A program made the position numbers and the translations under genes. DNA of 64,000 nucleotides from Cryptomeria japonica (Eukaryota > Streptophyta > Pinopsida > Cupressales > Cupressaceae), in the NCBI RefSeq assembly GCF_030272615.1, contig NC_081411.1, positions 153,377,971 to 153,441,970 of the forward strand, read 5' to 3'. Shown in pieces: positions 55,300 through 64,000 of this stretch. Position 1 is the stretch's first letter. Every line of letters begins with the position of its first letter. Below the pieces are notes generated by a model, which saw nothing but the letters and a program-made list of their open reading frames with translations, ran no database searches and was not told where the DNA came from.

Positions 55300-57312
55300 T
55301 TAGTATTTCTTTGAACTAGAGGTATGCTCATTGATGTTGGTAACAATAATTGGGGAGATGAAATGGATAGGGGATGGAAGATAAGAATTTTGAAAGGATT
55401 GGACTAACGGAATGGGATTGTGAAAAGTGGATGGTGGATAATGGACGGGGTTTTGAAGAACTTGTGGAAGATCAACATTGGCACACCTTGGAGGGTGGTG
55501 GAGTAGTGGAGGAGAGGATTTTGGATTATATGTGGATTTTGGGACATAAGGACCCAAAATGGATTTTGAAGATGGAGGAGCATTAGATGGAGGATTGAAG
55601 GACTTATGAATGGATGGAGATTTTGGATTAGCAAGTTTGGATGCCAATTTTGATTTTGCTTTGGGATACATTGCTTCTTTAGGAATCCACATAGTTTTTG
55701 ATTTTTTCCTTTGGTGCCTTTGTGGCCTTTTTGATTTTACTTTCTGTCAGATCATATTTTTCTTTTGAGCATGTCGTTTTGAGGAGACATGTTGATCCTT
55801 TGTTTTTTGTGGATTTTGAGCTTTATGCTTTTTAGATTGGGCATCCAAATTGCTTCCAATAGAAATGGGATGGGTGCATGAGGATGAAGGATTGATGGAT
55901 TTTATGGATGGGATGGTGGAAAAAGAGTGTTGGGAGGAATACAAGGATGTGTGCTTTTGTTGATCTTGCTTAGGGGTTATTTGAGGTGATGGAGTGGTGG
56001 ATGGAGGGATGTAAGGACCTAATATGGATGGAAGAGATGGAGGATTGAGCATTGGAACATAGGGGCCCAAAATGGATGGAAGGAATGAAGGGTTTAAATT
56101 TGGAACATAGGGTCCCAAAATAGATGCGGAAGATGAGGGATAATGAGATTTTGATTTGTATGAGGGAGATTTGGATTTAGGAGGAATAAAGGATGTACCA
56201 ACATCTTGAGCTTTATCTTGAGGACCCTTATTATTTCAGAAACAAGATGGGAGTCCATTTTGAGGGGGATGAGATGTGGAAGGAAGATTGGGATTGTGAC
56301 ATGGGGATGAAGAGATACTTTGATATTGACTAGGGAGGGTATCATGAGATGGAGTGGGAGGGGTGATTGGATCATGAGATGGAGGAGGATCATGTGATGG
56401 AGGGAGAGGGTTGGATAGAGGAGTCATATGATTATGAGAGGAAGTGGATGGGATGGGATCATTAGATGGAGTGGAGGGAGATGCATCGTGAGATGGAGAG
56501 TATTCTATGCTAGCATGCTTTGGAACAAGATTTTGGCATGTTTGGAGTTGTGGGCATTGTGTGATGGAGGAAGGTATGGAAGCTTTGATGTGAGTAGATG
56601 GAGAAATGGGGGTATCATGAAGTGTGGTGGATTGGGATTTTTTTTTAGGTGGAGGCGATTGGGGTGGATGGCGGACTTGAGGAGACTTGGCCACTTTGCT
56701 TTGAGGTGAGGATTTTGTCTCCTTTGCTAGCATGTCTTGGATAAGATTATGGATGATGGATTTGGAGGATGTGGACAATATGGACTTTGGAGGATTGGGA
56801 TTGGATGGGGGATTAGGATTAGATGGAGGATTGGGATTGGATGGAGGATTAGGATTGGGATTGGAATTGGGATTGGAATTAGAATTGCATAGAGGATTAG
56901 AATAATGGATTGTGGAATTAGGATTAATGATTGGAGGACTATGGAGTAAAGGATTTCGATGGGGAGTAGAGGTAATAAATGAATTGTAGAAGGATGGGGA
57001 TTGGGATGTAGATAGGGGGGGAGATGGAGGTATACTTATTTGATTAGAGGAGTATGTAGATGAGGGGTAATATGGAGATATGGATGGGGAATAAGATGGA
57101 GATATGGATGGGGGATAAGATGGATTTCCCTTGTTGAAGGTAGAGAAAGGATAAGAAATATGGTATAGATTGGGTTTGGGTGTAATGTGTTGAGATGGGA
57201 TGGATGAAGGTATGATAGGTGAGTGGGAGATTATGGGATTAACTTGGTAGGCAGGTTCATGAATTTACGTGAGCATCTTCTCATACCAAGCTTTGAAATT
57301 ATGGGTAGTCAT
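55300..57312 (-). pseudogene. Gypsy-2 accessory protein, Pro/Ser-rich, three in-frame stops
   Basis: ATG at 57312 (MTTHNFKAWYEKML), one frame for about 670 codons to the TAA at 55300-55302, interrupted by TAA near 57268, TGA near 56236 and TGA near 55747. N-terminal third has NPNPPS repeats; then a stretch with HNLIQDMLAKE; then SHDPIPS/SHDPP repeats; then three copies of SILGPYVP; then SNLDAQSKKHKAQNP, KDQHV, MWIPKEA and LLHHPPRCANV. The order and the last motifs match the Gypsy-1 frame at 14500-17206, so this is one conserved protein of the non-autonomous group. No enzyme motif; a structural or nucleic-acid-binding role is only a guess. Confidence 0.7.
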
Positions 57313-58159
57313 GTTGAGAGTGAAGGATTAGATTGAAATTGGATGGATATGTTTTGGAGGGGAAAGATTATGAAGATGATGTTAAATGAAGATGAGGATT
57401 AGGACTTGGCTTGGAATGATGATGGATTAGGACTTGGCTTGGAATGATGATAGATTAGATTTGATTAGATTTGATTTGATTTGGATTTTTTATTTGGATT
57501 GGAATTGATTTGATTGGATTGGAATGGTCCTTGGATTAGGACTTGATTTGATTGGATTGGATGATTGATTGAATGGATTGGATTGGTCCTTGGATTAGGA
57601 TTTGATTTGATTGGATTGGTTGATTGACTGAATGGATTAGGACCTAGTTGATTGACTTGATTTGATTGGATTGGATTGGTCCTTGGATTAGGACTTTATT
57701 TGATTGGATTTGATTGGATTAGATTAGGTTGAATTGGATTAGGAAGATGGATGAATTTGATTGATTGGAATTTTGGAGGTTTGATTGGATTAGAGGGAGA
57801 ATGATTATGGAAGAATGGACAGATGGAAGGAAGGATAAAGGGGGAGGCTACCCAAAGGCGGATGAATGATTTGGACAAAAATATTGGTTGAGGAAGGATG
57901 ATTGTTTGAATGGATGAAAGTGGATTAGGGATTAGAGAATTTCTTAGATAGATAGAAATGGATTTTAAGATTTGATGATGGCAAGATGGAATTTGGAAAG
58001 AGGGATGATTGATTGGTTGTGGGGGATGGACTTGGCAAGAGATGTTAAGTAAAGAAAACACAATGGTCAAAATAAGTTAGACTCAAAAGATACTCATGCT
58101 CCTTCACAACATATCCTATGGCGAGAAAAGATGATAGTCAATGGATCCCAATTGGTTTC
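57313..58159 (-). other. Gypsy-2 leader before the accessory frame, GGATTGG-rich
   Basis: Plus-strand repeats of GATTTGATTGGATTGG with TCCTTGGATTAGGACTTG (57330-57760). ORFs are repeat-driven. No feature otherwise. Confidence 0.45.
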
Positions 58160-58680
58160 CCAGCTACGCTTACCCAGAGCAGACACGTAGATGCTTGACC
58201 CCACTGGCTCCCCTCCACGACACTCACTTATTGGGGCAGCCAAGAATTGATTCCCATGAAAACTCCTCATGGCGAACTTTGTGTCTCTACCAAGGGCCGT
58301 AAAAATATGGGCGGCTTTGGAGGTCTGACCTCCTGCACCAATGACTAGAAGGTTTTTGGCCACTATGAGCAAGGTGTTTAGTAAGTCTTCCCGTTAGGAG
58401 CTACCCTTCAAAGTTGCGCAAGTGCAATTGAGGCCTATAGCCCAATGAAGCACCAAGAACTTAGTAGTCACGCAAGCATGATTGAGATCTCTAGGATCCT
58501 ACTAAGCACCCAATGTGAGAGTGAACTCTCATATAGCCCCAACCATTAACCCTTTCATAGTCAATGGCCTATTTATTATAGTGAGTTGGGAACCCCAGGT
58601 CCAGGTGTACTCACTTGGGTCATTCCCCTCTTACCTTCTCAAAGAGAAAGTTGGGAGGGCATGCCCGCTAAGGGTAAGCA
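58160..58680 (-). ncRNA. Gypsy-2 conserved leader domain with hairpins
   Basis: Minus-strand counterpart of 13200-13735. Order from 58680: CCCTTAGCGGGCATGCCCTC; GGAATGACCC and the GTGAGT...ACTCAC stem (58614-58581) followed by TATAATAAA; hairpin TCATGCTTGCGTGA (58481-58468) and TTGCACTTGCGCAA (58427-58414); CTTACTAAACACCTTG; GCCAAAAACCTTCTAGT; AGTGAGTGTCGTGGAGGGGA near 58228-58209. The reading SECRGGEPVGSSIYV is open here, and the only three differences from Gypsy-1 in that block are at third codon positions, so a small coding function is not excluded. Confidence 0.6.
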
Positions 58681-59394
58681 TGCAATCAAACAAGAAAAGG
58701 TTCGATGGTCAAGATTTCTTCTTGTCTATGTAGACAAGAGCATACTCTCCTACCTCTACACTTTCCTCAAACACAAAAAGAAAGAGTTCTTTTACCTCTA
58801 ATTAAGATCTAGGTGCCTAGAATAAATGATTAAGAAAAACACAATGTTTGGTGGGATTTTCTTAGGCAACCTGCAAAACAACTTGATTAGTAGTTTGAAA
58901 GTGAAGTTTTCAACAAGTGTCCTGCAAAAAACAAAATGGCAAAAATATATATTTTTTTTTTAATTTTTTGAGAATGAGTAGAAAAACAAGAATAAAAACT
59001 TTTCTACTAATGACAAATGTGGATCTGGAGGAAACTTTAATGGGTAAATGGGGTTTGACTAGGTATTTGCCACTTTCCAAGGGATAGGCAAGCATAAAAT
59101 GGGGATTTTGGAGGAGAGGTGAAGGAATGGAAAAATTTGTCCAAGAGGGACAAAGAAGGAAAAGTTGGAGATAGACAATATGGGAGAATTTGGAGGTGAT
59201 TGGATAAAAGTGGAAGGAGTTATGGCAAACCCTAAAAATAGAGGAATGTGGAATTTTGGGCTTCAAAAAGTGGATTTTGGGATAAGGTCCCCAAGGAAGG
59301 AAATGTGAAAAATGATATTACGGGGGATCTAGTGGAGTTTGGAAGAAAATAGAATTAAGATAAAGAAGATATGACTAAAAAATATAATAATTTT
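58681..59394 (-). other. Gypsy-2 leader between word tract and conserved domain
   Basis: Matches the position of 12830-13200 in Gypsy-1. A T-run lies near 58951. No gene. Confidence 0.4.
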
Positions 59395-59905
59395 TTTGAT
59401 TTTAATCCTGCAGTCGCGTTGATTTGCAAACAGTCGCGCTAATGCATGAGCAGTCACACTAAATAGACAGATTATTACAATTTAAACAGACATAAAAGGA
59501 AATGAAAAAATACAGTCGTGTTGATTATCAGGTGCTCACACTGATGCGCAGGTGCTCGCGCTGATACAACTAATGTTAGTGCCCAAAATTTAAATTCAAA
59601 TTTTCACAAAAAATGCCCGCGCTAATTGTAGAGCGGTCGCGCTAATTGTAGAGCGGTCGCGCTGAAATAGAAACAGAGGAGAAGATAGAAGAAGACAGAA
59701 GATAGAACGAATAAGGAGAGTTTTTTGGGCAGACGCGCTAAAGCCGAGGTGGTCGCATTGAAACACAGTGAGGTGCCCAAAAAAATTTAAATTTTTTCTT
59801 GTGGTCGTGCCGAACCCAAGGCGATCGCACTGATTAACAGGCGGTCATGCTGGTCCAAAAATGCTCGCCCTGATGTGCGTGTGCTTGCACTGAAGCGTGA
59901 TTCCT
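59395..59905 (-). repeat. Gypsy-2 leader word tract (GGTCGCGCTGAT)
   Basis: About sixteen variants on the plus strand: CAGTCGCGTTGAT, CAGTCGCGCTAAT, CAGTCACACTAAA, CAGTCGTGTTGAT, TGCTCACACTGAT, TGCTCGCGCTGAT, TGCCCGCGCTAAT, CGGTCGCGCTAAT (twice in tandem), CGGTCGCGCTGAA, AGACGCGCTAAA, TGGTCGCATTGAA, TGGTCGTGCCGAA, CGATCGCACTGAT, CGGTCATGCTGGT and TGCTCGCCCTGAT. Linkers differ. Confidence 0.8.
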
Positions 59906-59955
59906 GCGAAAAAAACTTCACAAAAAACTCAAAAAATTGTTAAATTCGAGATGTG

Positions 59956-59975
59956 GGTCCCACCGAGCGTGCCAA
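59956..59975 (-). promoter_or_regulatory. Gypsy-2 primer-binding site
   Basis: Minus strand TGGCACGCTCGGTGGGACCC, starting three bases after the end of the 5' LTR (59979). Begins with TGG as expected for pairing with a tRNA CCA end; the tRNA is not assigned. Confidence 0.65.
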
Positions 59976-59978
59976 AAT

Positions 59979-60922
59979 GAAGAGGAGAAAATGGATTAGA
60001 AGGGAAAATGATCAAAACATAATGAAATAAACATGAAAATGCTAGAAACATCAAAGAAAAACCATTTCACCTTGCTATTTTACCTTCTCCTTCGGATTGA
60101 GCTTGATTAAGTGAAGGCGCCCCTTGATGATGCTCCTTTGATTACTTGTGATGTGGAATGCTCTCCTTTGTGCTCAACAAGATGGATTATTGGATTATTG
60201 GATTTGAGTGATGGATCATGAATTTGATAGATTTGAGAGATGATTAGAAGAGGATGAGAGGAGAATTGAGTAGCATGAGGATGCATGAGAAGTGGATCCA
60301 TTTTGTGAGGAGAATAAACTCCAATTTATAGATTGGAGGAGGCCAATGGAGGGCCAAGATTGATTTGATTATGAAAGGTTGAGATTGATTTTGGATAGAA
60401 GGCATGGATAAAGGGTGCCTTGGGAAAATAAATAGGAATATAAAATTCCTTTGGAAAAAGGGGGGAGAAATTTGAATTTCAAACTTGAGGAATTAAAAAT
60501 TCCAAAATAAAGATGCATTGAGGGATTCAAAGAAATTTGAATTTCTTTGAGAGATTCAAAGTTTGATGTGACATGAGTGGGAATTAAAAATTGGAGAATA
60601 ATGATAAGCATGATTATGAGAGATTCAAGGAGGATTAATTAGGTTGAGTGGGATTAGGAAAAGTGATTTGTAGGAATCATATGACTAGGTTAATTAATTA
60701 GAATTAATTAACTGAGTGGGTTTTAGAGGAAATAATTATTGGAGGGGACTTTAGAAGAATAGGGGAAATTAATTTATTTGATAAATTAATTATTGGCCTA
60801 TAGTGATAGGATTAATTAAATTAGATTTAATTAATTCTAAGAGGAATAAGGATAGCACAATCAAGTTAATTAATTATGTTGATAGGCTTAAATTAATTAA
60901 ATATTAATTTTAGGTGTCTACA
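59979..60922 (-). repeat. Gypsy-2 5' LTR
   Basis: 944 bp, termini TGTAGACACC...CTCTTCA on the minus strand. Palindromic TATA box at 60321-60336. Same length as the other copy with about two percent difference by eye. Confidence 0.92.
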
Positions 60923-60990
60923 ATAACCACAAAAGAAAGCAAAAGCATGTGACTATACAGGAATGACAAAATGCAAAACAAGGAATGATT

Positions 60991-61056
60991 AATTAGTTGC
61001 ATATCATTTTACAATTAGTTGCATATCATTTTACAATTAGTTGCATCTCATTTTAC
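60991..61056. repeat. Tandem repeat, 22 bp x 3
   Basis: AATTAGTTGCATATCATTTT units start at 60991, 61013 and 61035; the third has CATCTC. Confidence 0.85.
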
Positions 61057-61076
61057 AAATAGTGGCATATCAATAT

Positions 61077-61252
61077 CATACATCTCATTTTCAAGATACA
61101 TCTGACATCATTATCATTATCATACATCTCATTTTCAAGATACATCTCACATCATTATCAATATCATACATCTCATTTTCAAGATACATCTCACATCATT
61201 ATCATTATCGTACATCTCATTTTCAAGATACATCTCATACATCATCCATCAA
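61077..61252. repeat. Tandem repeat, 44 bp x 4
   Basis: Units beginning CATACATCTCATTTTCAAG at 61077, 61121, 61165 and 61209 (last with CGTACATC), with few differences. Confidence 0.88.
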
Positions 61253-61659
61253 ATATAAAATCACATACATCTATCTAAGCATTGCCTCACCATCATAAAA
61301 GCATCAAAATCATATAGAAAGCATCATCCATGAAACACATCACATGACGATCAAAGAAAATGGTGTTGTATATATATCTAAAAAATGATCAAGTACAAAA
61401 TATGTCATATCTGTCCCAAAATACCACAAAATGATCGAAATACAATGGAGACAAGGTCTCTTAGGTATGACTATCTCCTAACAACAATGGTCTCATGACA
61501 GATGTCCCAGCATCGAGATCCCCAGGTGGATCCTGACGAGTAGGCCATGTCATGCCTCTTCTCTCTATCCTCAACCTAGTCTGCCTAGATTGACTGGATC
61601 TCGTCACAGTAAAACTAGGAACTCTGTGCTCCCTAGACACCACATCCCCTCATAATATC

Positions 61660-63500
61660 ATCACTAATACTTAGCCTCCTTGGCTATGTATGCCAACTCC
61701 CTCAGTGTGTCTCTCATCGAGCCACCCACCGCCGCTCTCTCCAAGCTATCTTCTTGAGCCTCAGCTTGACCCAACCGCTCCAAAACTATATCCCGCTTAG
61801 TAGTCAGTTGCGTAATCTGGCGCTGATGCGCCAATAACTGTGTCTACAGATTCTACACTGACAACTGTAAGGACCTAATCTGAGCATCCTCTTGGTGAGT
61901 AGGAATTTGAATCTGGAGGGGTACCTATGTAGTGGTACCCCCTGTACCTCTCCCTCTCCTCGGTGCTGGTGGGGGTAAAACATCTGACCTCCTTCTCTAG
62001 GTCAGTCATCTAAAATCATCTGTCTCTCCCATAGGTGCTATCACCTCTCCTACCACCAGCTCCAATAGCCAAACCTCCCCTCCCTCTATCCTCCATAGCC
62101 CACTGCACAACTCTCTCCATCCAGATCCCTCTGTCACCACCAGCTCCACCTCTATCCCCTCTCCTCCCCCAATCAACTCTCCCCCTACCCTCATGCCAAC
62201 CTTGGCCACCTCCTCCACCATCTCCACCATCATTACCTCCACCATCCCCACCTCCCTCATCCATCTCCTCTCCCCATCTCCCTAGCCTCTCGGGTTGCTC
62301 ATCCTCATCATCATCAAAAGCAGGAATTATCTCCGCTGGATCTGATACCGCATGGGCTGCAAAGAGTGTTGCGAACTCATCAGTCATCCCTGCATCCACT
62401 ATCCTATAGGCATAGTCCCATATCTAGCCGGCTAGGTGAAAGAACTCCTCAACCGTTGTCGTGCTATCAATAATGGGTCCCCACTCTGGTACATCTTGCC
62501 TCCGTCAAGCATACAAGCATGCTACTTGTGGTATCTCTTGTTGTCATCCATACTGCCGCAACACTCGGCTATGTAGAAATCTCTCAATAACAAAGGGCAT
62601 CTGCCCTATCAAAAATTGGGACATGTAGACATAAGGCATCTCCATCCCATCCTTTGCCCACACCTTGCAATCCATATACGGTCTCCAGATGACTGTGTCA
62701 ATATCATCAAGCACTCACCTCCAATGCTCTAGTTTGCTCAACTTACGTTGGACAACTATCTCTCTATATCCATATGCATACACATGACCAACTGGCATAT
62801 CTCTATCAACAAGTGGCCCAGTTGTGGGAATATGCTCCCACGCCCATACCTGTAGCAACATAATCCTAGTTGATAGACTGTTATATCCCAAGTAAACTAC
62901 CTAATGCAGATCCATGTATAAGTGGGCCAACATAGCAGACCCCCATGCAAATTGAGGACCCTGTCTCACCATGTCCTCCAAGACCAACCCCCATCCTACT
63001 GCCAGTCCCTTCGACCTACAGTTGGGACATAAGAAGCCACCTATGAATCTTGCCAGAACTGATGGCAGAGGAGAATAATCCAAATCAATAAATTCCTGCC
63101 ATGGGATCTCATACCCGCAAATATGCTCATCATACAAAATCCGGCGAAGAGGCTCTGTCTCGCCCTCCTCAGTCTATTCATATGGTAAAAGTGCACCTAC
63201 CACAGGAATCTGCAGAATCTGGTAGCAATCCTTAGGTGTCACTGTGATCTCACTTGTTGCCAAATGAAAGGTGTTGGTGTCACTTTACCACCTCTCGGCC
63301 AAAGCTGTCAATAAACCCTGGTTAATGATATATCGAGGCATCTCTAACAAAGAGGATAGTCCACACCTCTCAATAATATCCTTGTCTACCTATGTCAATC
63401 ATGGTATCAACGACCATGGTCTTGGAAATCGCTCTCGCAACTGTACAACCCTAAGTCGCTCTTGTCGCAAACAAAACATGTCCAATATCAGTTCCCTCAT
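61660..63500 (-). pseudogene. Plant mobile domain (PMD) gene, antisense in Gypsy-3
   Basis: ATG at 63500 (MRELILDMF) and a single frame to about 62006, broken by stops, some where relatives have Gln or Arg. Domain pieces: GLLTALAERW, TNTFHLATSEITVT, ARFIGGFLCPNCRSKGLAVG, VGWGLVLEDMV, WGSAMLAHLY, LLQVWAWEHIP and VDAGMTDEFATLF. Then an Asp/Glu and Gly-rich linker (62340-62200) and, after a shift, a coiled coil (QTQLLAHQRQITQL) ending near 61662. Same architecture as the Gypsy-1 and Gypsy-4 copies. In minus orientation inside a plus-strand element, between pol and the 3' LTR. Confidence 0.85.
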
Positions 63501-64000
63501 CAAATCAATTCATATCAAAATCAAATTCATATCAAATTGAAACATTGAAAATCTAATCAAGTTCCACATCATATCAAATCCATATCAATATCAAATCATT
63601 TCAACTTGAAACAATTCAAATCAACTCAAGTTATCTATCAAACATTCATATCAACTTGTAAAACAACTCAAGTTCCACAGCCATATCAACTTGAAAAACA
63701 ACTCAAGTCCCACATTTACATCAGCTTGAAACAATGCATATCAAATCCACATCACATCAAATCCATATCAACATCAAATCAATATCAACTTGAAATATTG
63801 AAAATCAAATCAAGTTATCTATCAAAAAAATCCCACATCAAAACTCATATTGGACAATTTCTTAAAACAACGACAATAGACACGCAGACTAACTATCACA
63901 CCCATCCCAAAAAAACTGGCCAACACCTACCTATCTTTCTTCATCTCATACATCCTCACTGAATCCTATTTTCCCAAAAAAATTTATCCACGTGCTACAC
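63501..64000 (-). repeat. Leader of the Gypsy-3 PMD gene with CATATCAACTTGAAA words
   Basis: Plus strand variants of CATATCAACTTGAAACAA, AACTCAAGTTCC and CATATCAAATCCA repeat every 20-40 bp from about 63500 to 63830. Upstream side of the PMD start, where Gypsy-1 and Gypsy-4 also have a word tract. No promoter seen before the window ends. Confidence 0.5.

Larger units (their letters stand above)
52434..60922 (-). mobile_element. Gypsy-2, non-autonomous Tat-like element nested in Gypsy-3
   Basis: Two 944-bp LTRs (52434-53377 and 59979-60922) differing at few positions; target duplication ATAAC at 52429-52433 and 60923-60927; primer site left of the right LTR and polypurine tract right of the left LTR, so it reads on the minus strand. 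Internal order on the minus strand: word tract, conserved leader, Pro-rich accessory frame, T/A-rich box, long G/A-rich 3' region, polypurine tract. No gag-pol and no PMD gene found. It is the youngest insertion on the right-hand side. Confidence 0.92.
60923..61659 (+). other. Gypsy-3 3' spacer, right of Gypsy-2
   Basis: Begins with the target copy ATAAC. Contains two tandem arrays (60991-61056 and 61077-61252). Probably the 3' untranslated end of the antisense PMD gene. Confidence 0.55.
39662..64000 (+). mobile_element. Gypsy-3, Tat-lineage gypsy element with gag-pol and antisense PMD gene (runs past the window)
   Basis: 5' LTR 39662-41134, primer site, leader, gag, protease, G-patch, RT, two RNase H, integrase, A-rich box, then, after the nested Gypsy-2 (52434-60922), a spacer and the antisense PMD gene at 61660-63500. 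The 3' LTR is expected right of 64000. It is inserted in the RNase H region of Gypsy-4; left flank TATAG (39657-39661) is the candidate target. Every major domain can be found but frames are broken and key residues are lost, so it is dead. Excluding Gypsy-2 it is at least 15.8 kb long, large as Tat elements are. Confidence 0.85.

Noticed and set aside
61077-61252. Satellite centromere-type array
   Set aside because: Only four 44-bp copies; a local tandem duplication.
62035-62409. Pro/Ser-rich plus-strand ORF
   Set aside because: Shadow of the PMD linker on the minus strand.
1-64000. Host protein-coding genes, tRNA or rRNA
   Set aside because: No exon chain with conserved host domains, and no cloverleaf with A/B boxes or rRNA sequence was noticed; an automated tRNA and protein search would be decisive.

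Overview
The window looks like intergenic DNA of a large-genome seed plant, most likely a conifer (an inference from dense nested LTR elements, Tat-type gypsy elements, LINE remnants and AT-rich spacers). I found no intact host gene, tRNA, rRNA or CRISPR array. Nearly everything belongs to retroelements, almost all broken by stops and frameshifts.

Layout, left to right. (1) 1-3094: 3' end of a copia-like element (Copia-1): a long accessory reading frame with four TAG stops, a polypurine tract and the 3' LTR. (2) 3095-4640: a minus-strand ORF fragment whose leader side holds an array of about 16 short inverted repeats with compensating changes. (3) 4641-6145: 3' end of Copia-2. (4) 6146-9110: minus-strand L1-type LINE remnant (endonuclease, reverse transcriptase, zinc-knuckle tail). 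(5) 9297-26805: Copia-3, a pol-less copia element with both LTRs, split in its gag by Gypsy-1 (11077-22681, both LTRs, 5-bp duplication GGTAG). (6) 26806-31079: AT-rich spacer with a foldback element. (7) 31080-39661: Gypsy-4 on the minus strand (3' LTR, plant-mobile-domain gene, integrase, RNase H), cut at 39661 by Gypsy-3. (8) 39662 to beyond 64000: Gypsy-3 on the plus strand (5' LTR, gag, protease, G-patch, RT, two RNase H domains, integrase, antisense plant-mobile-domain gene). (9) 52434-60922: Gypsy-2, minus strand, inserted into the 3' part of Gypsy-3 with target duplication ATAAC.

The four gypsy elements are one related group. Gypsy-3 and Gypsy-4 carry the second RNase H that marks the Tat lineage; Gypsy-1 and Gypsy-2 lack gag-pol and carry instead a proline/serine-rich accessory ORF. 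The shared plan is LTR - primer site - tract of an element-specific short word - conserved untranslated leader with hairpins - gag-pol or accessory ORF - A-rich tract with a GGTGAAAACC box - antisense plant-mobile-domain gene with its own promoter (seen in three of four) - hairpin overlapping the polypurine tract - LTR.

The most interesting unexplained signals are the conserved leader domain with covarying hairpins in three diverged elements, the element-specific word tracts, the inverted-repeat array at 3601-4632, the hairpin whose arm overlaps the polypurine tract, and the repeated association with an antisense plant-mobile-domain gene.
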